DNA of 49,243 bases from NCBI GenBank assembly GCA_946537255.1, contig CAMNFS010000009.1:1-49243 (forward strand), given 5' to 3'. This DNA comes from an uncultured Erysipelotrichaceae bacterium. Lineage in GTDB: Bacteria > Bacillota_I > Bacilli_A > Erysipelotrichales > Erysipelotrichaceae. Shown here piece by piece: positions 22,871 to 31,821 of the stretch. The translations under genes and the position numbers were made by a program. The notes beneath the pieces are model-generated. The model saw only the letters and a list, made by a program, of their open reading frames with translations. It did not search any database and had not been told where the DNA came from. The stretch's first letter is position 1. Each line of letters begins with the position of its first letter.

Positions 22871-24198
22871 ATCGTAAACTCCGCGTACCCAGGATCCGCC
22901 TGATCAGAAACCGCTTCCGAAGGCGTGAAGCTGAAGGAATCCGACTCCAGAAGTTCCGACATGGAAAGACCGGGATTCTGATACAGAAGATCCAGAAGCT
23001 CAATAAAATCACGGATGACCTCCCGCGGCGTAATATTCTGATCAGCCCCGATCCGGCTGTATTCCACCCGGATAAAACCGGCAAGATCATCTTCCGTAAG
23101 CCGCAGCGGATAATTGTACAATCCTGCATGCATGGCAGACAGCTTTTCACACAGCACCAGCATTTCCTCTGCCTTAAGCGGCTCAAGACGTATTACAGGC
23201 GCAAGCAGATCTCTTGTCCCAGGCTTCGAAAACCTTCCCTCCGCAAGCCGGGATCGAAGCGCTTCATAACTGTAGATACCACGCCGCCTGTCCTCGAGCG
23301 CCTGCGGGGTTGCGCCCATGAGGATCCCAAGATAGCTGGCTTTGCCCTGCAGGGTATCATTGTACATCGTCAGAATCTTTTCATAATTGTACTGGCGGGT
23401 AATCGTATTGGGTATCTTATAGATATTCACCAGTTCATCAATCATTATCAGCATTCCGGAATACCCGGCCAGGCGGAAGAATACCGCGAACAGTTTCAGA
23501 TAGTCATACCAGTCATCATCCGTAATGATCACATTCACTCCAAGCGCTTCCTTCGCTTCGCTTTTCAGATGGTATTCTCCCCGGAACCAGCGCACAACCT
23601 TTGCTTTTTTCTCATCATCCCCATCCATGCAGGCATGATAATAGGCGGACAGGAGACGGGCAAACTCAAACCCATGAACCAATTCACTGACGGAAGAGGT
23701 TACCGAAAGAATTTTCTCATCCACCGCTTTGATCAAAGCCGGATCCTCCGGAAGAAGGCCGGTTTCCTTTGCCGCTTCCATCTGAACTCCGGAAATCCAG
23801 CGGTCCAGCACCAGGGTCAGCGCCCCGCCTTCCGGTCTTGTGCGGGTAGAAAGATTGGAAATAAGTTCCCGATAGGTCGCAAGTCCCTGTCCGCGGGTTC
23901 CCTGAAGTCTTCTTTCCGGAGAAAGGTCAGCGTCAAGTACAATGAATCCCCGGTCCATGACATAGTTCCGGATCGTCTGTAAAAGAAAGCTCTTCCCGGA
24001 GCCGTATTTCCCGACAATAAACCGGAAGGAAGCGCCGCCTTCCTGAATAATCTCCACATCATGAAGCAGCGCTTCAATCTCATTCTTTCTTCCAACCGTA
24101 ATATAAGGAAGACCGATCCGCGGCACCACGCCGCCCTTCAGAGAGTTCAGAACCGTCTGGGAAATCCGTCTCGGCACTTTTTTCGAAATGTCAGTCAT
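22867..24198 (-). CDS. BrxD-like P-loop ATPase (DUF2791 family)
   Basis: A 443-residue AAA/STAND-like ATPase. N-terminal RRISQTVLNSLKGGVVPRIG and VGR lead to Walker A GKYGSGKS (63-70), a sensor-like DADLSPERRLQGTRG segment and Walker B MIDELVN with Asp254 and Glu255. The C-terminal half holds REVIRDFIELLDLL, as in DUF2791. This family is called BrxD when it sits in BREX type 2 loci and also occurs in smaller islands with TerB-N proteins and helicases. Start overlaps the TerB-N-like gene by eight bases, end overlaps the helicase by ATGA. It may load or regulate the helicase (inference). Confidence 0.85.
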   Translation of the reverse strand: MTDISKKVPRRISQTVLNSLKGGVVPRIGLPYITVGRKNEIEALLHDVEIIQEGGASFRFIVGKYGSGKSFLLQTIRNYVMDRGFIVLDADLSPERRLQGTRGQGLATYRELISNLSTRTRPEGGALTLVLDRWISGVQMEAAKETGLLPEDPALIKAVDEKILSVTSSVSELVHGFEFARLLSAYYHACMDGDDEKKAKVVRWFRGEYHLKSEAKEALGVNVIITDDDWYDYLKLFAVFFRLAGYSGMLIMIDELVNIYKIPNTITRQYNYEKILTMYNDTLQGKASYLGILMGATPQALEDRRRGIYSYEALRSRLAEGRFSKPGTRDLLAPVIRLEPLKAEEMLVLCEKLSAMHAGLYNYPLRLTEDDLAGFIRVEYSRIGADQNITPREVIRDFIELLDLLYQNPGLSMSELLESDSFSFTPSEAVSDQADPGYAEFTI

Positions 24199-26014
24199 TC
24201 CTGTTTCCTCCTGTCAGTGCGGCAATCTCTTCCCGGTAATCCTCCACAAGCGACAGTGTGTCATTCTCACACTGTACCGCAGTATCCCCGATTTCATCCA
24301 TCAGAGCTTCATTGATCGCATCCGCCGCAAGTGAGGGAAGAAGATGTACGCGTTTCAGTATTGGCTCTGCGGGCTGCCCATCCAGCAAAGCTCTCAGTAT
24401 TTCCATCTGTATCTCATCCAGCAATCCGTTTTCCGCTTCGTCAGGGGCTGACTCCTGCTCGACTGGCTTTTCTTCTTCCAGAAGAGAAGCCATCTCTTTT
24501 TTCTCTTCTTCGGAAAGCAGACTGTCCAGTGTCTTCAGGGCATCGGAGCGGATCTGATCAAGACCCCCGCGGTCAATCCGGATGTTTTCCACGGACGCCT
24601 TTTTCAGTTCCTTCTGATCCTGCGCGATCGCTTCATCCGCAAACACCTCCGCCCAGGCGTCTTCCTCCCTGCGCTTCATTCTGCGGCCGGTATTCAGATA
24701 GATCCGAAACTTCCTGTCAAAGGCCGCAAGCAGACTTTTCAGAAGGCTCAGATTGAATTTTCTTGATTCATAACACTGCATGATCCAACTGCCGTTTTCG
24801 CAGATGAATTTCCGACAGAGGTTCAGCTCATACGTTCTGTTTTCTGCTTGTCCCCTGTGCAGGCAGGCCGCACTTCCAAGCGGCCGCCACGCATAGGAAA
24901 TGCATCTTCCGAAAATGCGTTCAAACAGATTCTCTTTTCCCTTACCGGTATCAGAAACCGCCTTACGCCATCCTTCCGCGAACAGACGCATGCCCTGGCT
25001 GCAGTTCAAAACGGGGGATGAAGCAAATCTTCCTTTGACCAGTCCTGTTAACGCATCGAAAACTTCCTGATCCGAATACTCCTGCGGATTTTTCAAAACG
25101 GCAAGGTTATGATCGGTTTCAGCTGTTTCCGGATCCTGAAACAAAACCGCATCCATGGGCGGAACGTTATTCACGATTGCGTATTCGAAACACCATCTTC
25201 GAAGCACCTTCTGCCGCATCCCCGGTCCGCTTTCATCCTTCAGGAAGTACGCATACAGCTCCTGCAGTTTCTGAAAGGTTTCTTTGACGGAATCTGTGTG
25301 GATGCCGTTGAGCAGTTCGGACGCATACAGAAAAACGAAGGTCGGATGACCGGGAATATATTCCTTATGAAAGATGCCGCTGCGCCAGGTAAAATACCCG
25401 CGCAGCTCATTCACGGAAAGATCCTGATATAAGGGAGGAAATGCCGCAGGCATCGCGGAACACAGGTGATCATCCTCATAATCCTTCATGAAGTCCGCCT
25501 GTTTCAGAAACGCCTGTATTCTGCGCGTTCTGTCCCAGCTGATGGTGCTGAAGCGCCGTTTCATTTCCTGAATGCGCCGTGGACCGGAAAGATCCTCAGA
25601 TGAACGCCGAGGTAAAGGAGAATCCCTGTACCATTGTCCTTCCTGTGGTCTTTCCTTATGGAGCACGACCGTATATCCCCGTGGGTCTCCATACCCTGCC
25701 GCCTGATCAAAAAGGCCAAAGACGACCGACTGTTCCAGATCCTGATGAAAACGGACCCCGACCCATTCTCTTCCCTGCATCCGATATGGCAAAGACAGAT
25801 ACGGCGAACGCGTCCCGTTTCCCTTTCCGCACCGGATATCCGCAAGCTCCTGGATTTCTCCGGTACGGGAATCCTGTGTGCGCATCAGCACGGCCAGCCA
25901 TCTTCCGGTTTCAGGGTGAATCAGAAGCGAGTACCCGCGGATTCTTTCCATCCCGTCATCCAGCGGAATGCGGTACTGATTCCATGCGTATTCCACAAGA
26001 TCAGACAGTCTCAT
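24191..26014 (-). CDS. TerB-N-like domain protein, first gene of a helicase/ATPase cassette
   Basis: A 607-residue protein. The region about 200-330 resembles the TerB-N domain (LSVNELRGYFTWRSGIF followed by FVFLYASELLNGI). The first 140 residues form a separate alpha/beta domain (GYSLLIHPETGRWLAVLMR, then QGREWVGVRF and VVFGLFDQA) which I do not name. The C-terminal third is helical and acidic, with coiled coil and a small end domain that could correspond to TerB-C. TerB-type domains are linked to membrane or stress complexes and phage defence in published comparative work. The ATG at 26014 has a perfect GAGGAG five bases upstream; a longer frame has no site. It overlaps the ATPase gene by eight bases. 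Confidence 0.7.
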   Translation of the reverse strand: MRLSDLVEYAWNQYRIPLDDGMERIRGYSLLIHPETGRWLAVLMRTQDSRTGEIQELADIRCGKGNGTRSPYLSLPYRMQGREWVGVRFHQDLEQSVVFGLFDQAAGYGDPRGYTVVLHKERPQEGQWYRDSPLPRRSSEDLSGPRRIQEMKRRFSTISWDRTRRIQAFLKQADFMKDYEDDHLCSAMPAAFPPLYQDLSVNELRGYFTWRSGIFHKEYIPGHPTFVFLYASELLNGIHTDSVKETFQKLQELYAYFLKDESGPGMRQKVLRRWCFEYAIVNNVPPMDAVLFQDPETAETDHNLAVLKNPQEYSDQEVFDALTGLVKGRFASSPVLNCSQGMRLFAEGWRKAVSDTGKGKENLFERIFGRCISYAWRPLGSAACLHRGQAENRTYELNLCRKFICENGSWIMQCYESRKFNLSLLKSLLAAFDRKFRIYLNTGRRMKRREEDAWAEVFADEAIAQDQKELKKASVENIRIDRGGLDQIRSDALKTLDSLLSEEEKKEMASLLEEEKPVEQESAPDEAENGLLDEIQMEILRALLDGQPAEPILKRVHLLPSLAADAINEALMDEIGDTAVQCENDTLSLVEDYREEIAALTGGNRND

Positions 26015-26110
26015 TGTATCTCCTCTTTCTGATTCCATTTCAGACAGGTCAGGTACTGTAATCATATCGCGGGATGAGAAAGAAACAAAGGATCATTCCT
26101 GCCCGCCCTC

Positions 26111-26138
26111 AAAAAAGCCTGAGAGATCTGCCTCAGGC
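26111..26138 (-). terminator. Rho-independent terminator of the GGDEF gene
   Basis: Minus-strand GCCTGAG and CTCAGGC with an eight-base loop, followed by six T. The stem begins inside the stop codon. Confidence 0.9.
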
Positions 26139-27800
26139 TGTTATGGTCTTCGGATCAAATGTTTTCTTGAACACTTCCTTCTGCACGTACATCCGGGAAT
26201 CCGCCCGGTTGAACACATCCGCGGCAGAGTGATCCACCTCATTTTCAAAGACGGCATATCCATACGCTACCCAGGTCTTCCGCCAGTTCGGAGTAAGACC
26301 GGCATTCTCACTGGATTCGACCTCCTCAAACTTCTTCATCAGCGCGTCCCGGTTCTCGTAATCCACGCCGCGGAGAATGACCGCGAATTCATCTCCGCCA
26401 AGCCGGAATACCGGGCTGTGCTTGAATACATTGCAGATGCGGCGGGAAGCGGTCTGAAGGATCGCGTCCCCGCATTCATGACCGAATTCATCATTCACAA
26501 GCTTCAGGTTATTGAGATCAAACACCACAATTCCATATTCCTGTACATGATTCTTTTCCAGATCCCGGATCATCTCTTCATAGGCAGCGCGGTTTTTCAC
26601 TCCCGTCAGGGCATCCTTGTAGGCAAGCGAGGAAACAAAGGACATATGCTGGCGAAGGACCTGGATCGTGTGATTGAAGGCGTCGGTAAGAACCCCGATT
26701 TCATCCTTGGAACGGACCGGAGGCAGCGGAGCATCAAAATTCCCCGCCTCAATTTCCTTGGCCGCCTCCGTAAGCTCCTGCAGCGGCTGAAGCGCCTGCC
26801 TGCTCAGAAACAGGGAAATGCCGGCAAAAATCAGCGTCGTCGTAAGCACAATCGCGATGATATTGCGGATCAGAACATCCTGTGTCTCATTGATTTCCGA
26901 CGCGTTGGCAGTAAGCCAGAGCTTCATTCCATTGCGCAGAGTTGAGAAAGCCATTTTCTTCGTCACACCCCGGAATGAGTAGGAGAGCAGGATATCACCG
27001 CTTTCCTTCTCCTTCAGAACATCCTTCAGATCATTGTTCTTGAGAGTCATGAAATCCCCGATATTGGAACCGGATGGAAGAATGGGATGGTAGTAAACCT
27101 CTCCTGTTTCCGATGTCAGCGCCGCGTACCCGGTTTTCAGCGTCGTCATGTCCGCGACGGTTTTCATCATGGATGAAAAATCAACGTCCACGCCTACGAT
27201 TCCGATCAGCTTGGTTTCCTTATACATCGGTTTGATATAGGAAATCATATAGAGATCCAGGTTTTCGCTGTAATAGGGATTCAGCCATACCGCCTTTCCG
27301 GCTTCAATCGGCATGTAGTAGGACTGGGCATCGCTGGAGTGCGCCCCGGCATCGTCAGAAAGATCATTGAATTCTCTCTTTTCAAACTTTTCATCCATGT
27401 TCCTGCGGCTGTAAAGAAATCCGTTTTCTTTCTTTGCGAAACCGGGATCATACCGCACATAGTAGGAAAACACTCCGGGAACCATCCCGGCAACGTCTGA
27501 AAAGACATCCGCAATTCCTTCGGTGTACTGTCTGCGGTAGTGCTCATTCCCCGCAATCCGGTCATAGGAAAGCAGCTGATCCATCGCATAAACCGACATC
27601 ATTTCAACTGCCTGCTCCGCGCTCCGCAGATTGCCGTCCATATGATCCGAAACATTCTGACAGTTCAGATTCATGATTGCCACCGCACTCTGATCTGCCG
27701 CCTTCTGTGACACCATAATGCTCATCATCCCGATCAACATACAGCCGCAGACAGTCGACAGAACCACCAGCGCGATCATTTTTGTTCGAAGGGAATTCAT
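26133..27800 (-). CDS. Membrane-bound diguanylate cyclase (Cache-HAMP-GGDEF)
   Basis: A 555-residue signalling protein. A transmembrane helix at about 8-32 and a second at about 310-332 enclose an extracellular dCache-like sensor (with YYVRYDPGF, IGIVGVDVDFSSMMKTVADM and a PILPSGSNIGDF loop). A HAMP domain follows (LTEAAKEIEAGNFDAPLP), then a GGDEF domain with the intact signature GGDEF (about 474-478) preceded by DLNNLKLVNDEFGHECGD. So c-di-GMP synthesis in response to an extracellular ligand is expected. No EAL or PilZ gene is near. The ATG at 27800 has an AAGGG only one base away, so the exact start is unsure. Confidence 0.9.
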   Translation of the reverse strand: MNSLRTKMIALVVLSTVCGCMLIGMMSIMVSQKAADQSAVAIMNLNCQNVSDHMDGNLRSAEQAVEMMSVYAMDQLLSYDRIAGNEHYRRQYTEGIADVFSDVAGMVPGVFSYYVRYDPGFAKKENGFLYSRRNMDEKFEKREFNDLSDDAGAHSSDAQSYYMPIEAGKAVWLNPYYSENLDLYMISYIKPMYKETKLIGIVGVDVDFSSMMKTVADMTTLKTGYAALTSETGEVYYHPILPSGSNIGDFMTLKNNDLKDVLKEKESGDILLSYSFRGVTKKMAFSTLRNGMKLWLTANASEINETQDVLIRNIIAIVLTTTLIFAGISLFLSRQALQPLQELTEAAKEIEAGNFDAPLPPVRSKDEIGVLTDAFNHTIQVLRQHMSFVSSLAYKDALTGVKNRAAYEEMIRDLEKNHVQEYGIVVFDLNNLKLVNDEFGHECGDAILQTASRRICNVFKHSPVFRLGGDEFAVILRGVDYENRDALMKKFEEVESSENAGLTPNWRKTWVAYGYAVFENEVDHSAADVFNRADSRMYVQKEVFKKTFDPKTITA

Positions 27801-27958
27801 ACCCTTTTATTGTACCATTCCCCGGTACCCAATCCAATTGTCAAAACACCTGTTATCCCCTTCCTTCTTTCCGTTTCTTCCTGAAACCGGCCGTTTTGTC
27901 GGTAGACATGTTTTCAAAGAATCGTTAAAATTCAATTAGTGAAAGAGAGGATTCAGTG

Positions 27959-28369
27959 ATGTCAGATGTCATTCGTTTCGATGAAAACCCGGAGATTTTC
28001 CAGAATATTGTTCTCTTTTACCGGGCAGATAACGGAAAGCTTCACATTGGAAGCACCAATTACTATAACGGCCGCGGCGTAGCGGACGACTGGCTTTCTG
28101 TTCTTTATGAAGAACCCCTGCCGGAGGAGAATGGCATTATCATGGGCTGGAACTGGCTGGATGACAACAGTGCCCTTATCAATCTTGTCCCGACTGACAA
28201 AGCCGCAACCGGAATTGAAGATTTCCTTTATGCCCACGGGCTGGAGCGGGACTGGAAATCCATCGATTATGTCGTAATCAGAAGCTATCCGGATATTGAG
28301 AAGTATTTTGAAACCAATACGCTCGATAAAGGAAGCGCAATCGGATTCGGAATCAGAAAAACTGCCTGA
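27959..28369 (+). CDS. Uncharacterised conserved-looking small protein
   Basis: A 136-residue soluble protein with no signal or membrane segment, which I cannot assign. It has mixed alpha/beta character and several aromatic residues: LFYRADNGKLHIGSTNYYNG, GIIMGWNWLDDNSALINLVP and a C-terminal GSAIGFGIRK. GAGAGG lies eight bases before the ATG; a GTG one codon earlier is equally open. It is divergent from the GGDEF gene and ends at its own terminator, so it is monocistronic. Confidence 0.65.
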   Translation: MSDVIRFDENPEIFQNIVLFYRADNGKLHIGSTNYYNGRGVADDWLSVLYEEPLPEENGIIMGWNWLDDNSALINLVPTDKAATGIEDFLYAHGLERDWKSIDYVVIRSYPDIEKYFETNTLDKGSAIGFGIRKTA

Positions 28370-28382
28370 TTCCTTCTCCCGC

Positions 28383-28411
28383 AAGCGATGCCGGGCATCG
28401 CTTTTTCTTTT
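28383..28411 (+). terminator. Rho-independent terminator after the 136-residue gene
   Basis: AGCGATG pairs with CATCGCT across CCGGG and is followed by TTTTTCTTTT. Confidence 0.85.
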
Positions 28412-28462
28412 ACGGACTGGGTTTTGGCAGGTTCTGTGGTACAGTAGTTCTGGAGGTAATCC

Positions 28463-29236
28463 ATGGCTCGAATTGTAGTGAAGGTTGGCACCAGCACGCT
28501 GGCGCATCCGGGCGGACGGCTGAATATCCGCCATATAGAAAATCTTGTCAAGGTTTTAAGCGATCTCAAGAATGCCGGACATGAAATCATTCTGGTATCC
28601 TCCGGGGCGATCGGAATGGGAGTCGGCAAGCTGTCCCTTTCTGCCAAGCCGACCGATATGCCTTCCAAGCAGGCTGCCGCGGCAGTTGGCCAGTGTGAAC
28701 TCATGTACGCATATGACCGGCTGTTCAGCGAATACAGCCATACGGTCGGACAGATTCTTCTGACCAGTGAAGACCTCGATCTTCCCGAGCGCAGAGTGAA
28801 TATCGAAAACACCCTGTTTCGGCTGCTTGAATACGGTGTGATTCCGATTCTGAACGAAAATGACACGATTGCGACATCCGAGATCTCTCTTGGAGACAAC
28901 GATACCCTCGGGGCACTGACTGCCGTATACGCCAAAGCGGATCTTCTGATTCTTCTGAGCGATATTGACGGCCTTCTGACCAAAGACCCGCATCTGAACC
29001 CGGACGCGAAGATCATTCACCGGGTTGATGAGATCAATGAAGAGATTGAGGCACTCGCGGGAGGATCCCGTTCCTCACAGGGGACCGGCGGAATGATCAC
29101 TAAAATTCAGGCTGCCAAAACAGCTGTTTCCCACGGAATTGACATGGTAATCTCCAATGGTTCCAAACCGGAACTGCTGTACGATATTGTGGAAGGAAAA
29201 CCGGTCGGTACCCGGTTTATCGGTAAAGGCGCATGA
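28463..29236 (+). CDS. proB: Glutamate 5-kinase (proline biosynthesis)
   Basis: A 257-residue glutamate 5-kinase, the first enzyme of proline synthesis, of the short type that lacks the C-terminal PUA domain found in the roughly 367-residue E. coli enzyme. The amino-acid-kinase core is complete: [20 protein letters not shown], the [19 protein letters not shown] substrate stretch, [13 protein letters not shown] and [12 protein letters not shown]. The PUA-less form may be less sensitive to feedback (inference). GGAGG precedes the ATG by six bases. It overlaps proA by ATGA, first gene of proBA-nanE. Confidence 0.95.
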   Translation: MARIVVKVGTSTLAHPGGRLNIRHIENLVKVLSDLKNAGHEIILVSSGAIGMGVGKLSLSAKPTDMPSKQAAAAVGQCELMYAYDRLFSEYSHTVGQILLTSEDLDLPERRVNIENTLFRLLEYGVIPILNENDTIATSEISLGDNDTLGALTAVYAKADLLILLSDIDGLLTKDPHLNPDAKIIHRVDEINEEIEALAGGSRSSQGTGGMITKIQAAKTAVSHGIDMVISNGSKPELLYDIVEGKPVGTRFIGKGA

Positions 29237-30471
29237 CAACACAGGAAATTCTCACCCTCGCAAAAAAGGAAGCACAGAAAGCGCTGCCTTCCAATGCGGT
29301 ACGCAACCGGGCCCTTGCGGAAATGGCAGACTGTCTTTCTGAAAGCATCCCGGCAATTCTTGCGGCGAATCAGAAAGACTGCGAGCAGTCCCAAGGAAAG
29401 CTGAGTGAAGTCATGATGGACCGTCTGTTTCTGAATGAAGCACGGATTCAGGCCATGGCAGACGGTGTGCGGGCATTGATCGATCTCGATGATCCATGCG
29501 GAAAAACGCTCAGCACCGTCGTCCGTGAAAACGGACTTGTGATTGACAAGGTCAGCGCTCCCATGGGCGTGATCGCGATCATCTATGAAAGCCGTCCGAA
29601 TGTCACAAGTGACGCGGCGGCTCTTGCGGTCAAGGCCGGATCCGCGGTCATTCTCCGCAGCGGCAGAAATGCCTGGGAAAGTGCCCGGGCAATTACGGAC
29701 GCGCTTCAGAAAGGGCTTGAAAAGGCAGGCCTCTGCAAGGACAGAATTCAGCTGATTGAAGACAGAAGCCACGCTTCGGCTGAGGAACTCATGCATGCCA
29801 AGGGCTATGTGGATCTCTTGATTCCAAGAGGCGGCGCCGGTCTGATTCAGACCTGTGTCAGAGAAGCCACGGTTCCCTGCATCGAAACCGGCACCGGAAT
29901 CTGTCATATCTTTGTGGATGAAAGTGCGGATCAGGAAAAAGCGCTTGCCATTATTGAAAATGCCAAGACCAGCCGTCCCTCCGTATGCAACGCGGAAGAG
30001 GTTCTGCTAGTCCACCGGAACATCCTGGAAACCTTTCTGCCAAAACTCCGGCAGAGACTCGACAGAGGCAGGCATCCGGTTGAGCTGCGGCTGGATGAGG
30101 AATGTCTTCGCGTAATACCTGGCGTTCCTGCTTCCGAAACGGATTTCGACACGGAATTCCTGGATTATATTCTGGCAGTCAAGGCAGTCGGCTCCGTAAA
30201 TGAAGCGGTGGACCACATCAATCTGCACGGTACCCATCACAGTGACGCGATTCTTACGGAAGATGAAAGCGCCGCATCACTGTTTGCCCGGCAGGTTGAC
30301 AGCGCCTGCGTCTATGTCAATGCGAGTACCAGATTCACCGACGGCGGGGAATTCGGGCTTGGCTGTGAAATGGGAATTTCAACCCAGAAGCTTCACGCCA
30401 GAGGACCGATGGGTCTTCAGGAGCTCTGCACATATAAATACATCATCCGCGGAAACGGACAGATCCGCTGA
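29233..30471 (+). CDS. proA: Gamma-glutamyl phosphate reductase
   Basis: A 412-residue member of the aldehyde dehydrogenase superfamily that reduces gamma-glutamyl phosphate with NADPH to the semialdehyde that cyclises to pyrroline-5-carboxylate. Motifs for ProA are seen throughout: [27 protein letters not shown], the [10 protein letters not shown] segment, and the catalytic Cys in [11 protein letters not shown], with [16 protein letters not shown] near the end. It starts within the stop of proB and is followed 14 bases later by nanE. No proC is in the window. Confidence 0.96.
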   Translation: MTTQEILTLAKKEAQKALPSNAVRNRALAEMADCLSESIPAILAANQKDCEQSQGKLSEVMMDRLFLNEARIQAMADGVRALIDLDDPCGKTLSTVVRENGLVIDKVSAPMGVIAIIYESRPNVTSDAAALAVKAGSAVILRSGRNAWESARAITDALQKGLEKAGLCKDRIQLIEDRSHASAEELMHAKGYVDLLIPRGGAGLIQTCVREATVPCIETGTGICHIFVDESADQEKALAIIENAKTSRPSVCNAEEVLLVHRNILETFLPKLRQRLDRGRHPVELRLDEECLRVIPGVPASETDFDTEFLDYILAVKAVGSVNEAVDHINLHGTHHSDAILTEDESAASLFARQVDSACVYVNASTRFTDGGEFGLGCEMGISTQKLHARGPMGLQELCTYKYIIRGNGQIR

Positions 30472-30485
30472 AGAAAGGACAGAAC

Positions 30486-31184
30486 ATGAAACGCACAAAT
30501 GAAGAAATTCTGAACGCAGTCCACGAAAAACTGATCGTCTCCTGCCAGGCACTGCCGGAGGAGCCGCTGCACAGCAGTTTTATCATGGGCCGCATGGCCT
30601 ACGCGGCATCTCTTGGCGGGGCCAAGGGCATCCGCGCCAACACGGTGGAAGATATTGAGGAAATACGGAAGAATGTGGATCTTCCGATTATCGGAATCAT
30701 TAAGAAGGTGTATGACGATTATCCCAATGTCTACATCACTCCGACAATGCAGGAAGTAAAGGCTCTTGCGGATATTCACTGCGATATCATCGCCATGGAT
30801 GCCACCTGCCGGACAAGACCGCAGGGAAAAGAACTGAAGGACTTTTTCCAGGAAGCGCGCAGCGCGTATCCTGATCAGCTCTTTATGGCGGACTGCGCCA
30901 GTATTGAAGACGGCATGGCCGCGGCAAAGATGGGATTCGATCTGATCGGAACAACGCTTGCAGGATATACCGAATATACAAAAGGCGTTTCGGTTCCGCC
31001 CTATTCCATGATCAAATATCTGATTCATCACTGCGGAAAACCGGTCGTAGCGGAAGGAAACATCTCCACCCCGGAACAGCTGCGCCACGCGATGGATATG
31101 GGCGCCTGGACCGTCGTCGTAGGATCCGCCATCACCCGTCCCTATGAGATCACCAAAAAATTCGTAAAGGCACTTGAAGACTGA
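30486..31184 (+). CDS. nanE: N-acylmannosamine-6-phosphate 2-epimerase
   Basis: A 232-residue TIM barrel that turns ManNAc-6-P into GlcNAc-6-P in sialic-acid breakdown. The NanE signatures are present: LIVSCQALPEEPLHS at the start, GGAKGIRAN, PIIGIIKK with catalytic Lys, DIIAMDAT..RPRG-like RTRPQG and LIGTTLAGYT, then VVAEGNISTPEQ and the phosphate-binding VVVGSAITRP. The genes for a sialic-acid lyase, kinase and importer are missing here. It lies 14 bases after proA and ends at a terminator, so it is probably co-transcribed with proBA, an odd pairing. Confidence 0.93.
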   Translation: MKRTNEEILNAVHEKLIVSCQALPEEPLHSSFIMGRMAYAASLGGAKGIRANTVEDIEEIRKNVDLPIIGIIKKVYDDYPNVYITPTMQEVKALADIHCDIIAMDATCRTRPQGKELKDFFQEARSAYPDQLFMADCASIEDGMAAAKMGFDLIGTTLAGYTEYTKGVSVPPYSMIKYLIHHCGKPVVAEGNISTPEQLRHAMDMGAWTVVVGSAITRPYEITKKFVKALED

Positions 31185-31206
31185 TTCCATCCGGAATCGG
31201 TTTTTT
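31181..31206 (+). terminator. Rho-independent terminator of proBA-nanE
   Basis: CTGATTCC/GGAATCGG stem (eight pairs, one G-T) with a four-base loop and six T. It overlaps the last codons of nanE. Confidence 0.88.
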
Positions 31207-31236
31207 CTGAAAGAAAGATTCTGATATATTGGAACC

Positions 31237-31821
31237 ATGCAGTATAAAAAAGAATTGAAAGATGAGATTTTCCAGGACTGGCCGGCTCAGTATTACGACC
31301 TCGATCCGGAAACCCGACGCAGCGCCCTTGCCCGCCATATGGCAGATTCGCCAGGCTTTCCCGGTGATGAAAGACGGAAGGAAATCCTGGAGCGGCGGTT
31401 TTCGGGAAAAGGAGATCAGTACTTCTACGCCTGGATGATGCTGAAGGTACTGGCGCAGGAATCGGTCAGTTTTCTGAACCGGAAACGGCATATGGATGAG
31501 ATCCGCAGATACTTCCGTATTTTTGACATGGAACATCCGGATGAGATTCAGATTCAGGAATGGAAGAACTTCGCGGATACCATGATCCGGAATTATTCCG
31601 AGTCCCCTGCCTTCCGGGCGGCAGTATTCGGAATGGGATCTGTCGGAGACCGGAATACCGCCTTCCGCATCGCTTCTGAAATCATAGAGGTCACAGAAAA
31701 AGTTCCCGATCAGGCCGGCATGAAGGAAGCGGTCACTCCCTTTGCCAGCGTCATGAAGGAACAGTTTCTGCGTCTGATACCGGACGCAGAAGAAATACTT
31801 GCAAAGATTCAGTCCAGATAA
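31237..31821 (+). CDS. Uncharacterised helical protein (DUF6553-like)
   Basis: A 194-residue soluble, almost all-helical protein without known catalytic motif. Features include YFYAWMMLKVLAQ, a KKAHM-like RKRHMDEIRRYFRIF segment and a C-terminal EQFLRLIPDAEEILAKI. It resembles a small family of Bacillota proteins that I associate with DUF6553, but I am not certain. The ribosome binding site is weak (GGAACC directly before the ATG), and there is no clear promoter. Its stop codon lies 13 bases inside the coding end of the convergent binding-protein gene. Confidence 0.55.
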   Translation: MQYKKELKDEIFQDWPAQYYDLDPETRRSALARHMADSPGFPGDERRKEILERRFSGKGDQYFYAWMMLKVLAQESVSFLNRKRHMDEIRRYFRIFDMEHPDEIQIQEWKNFADTMIRNYSESPAFRAAVFGMGSVGDRNTAFRIASEIIEVTEKVPDQAGMKEAVTPFASVMKEQFLRLIPDAEEILAKIQSR

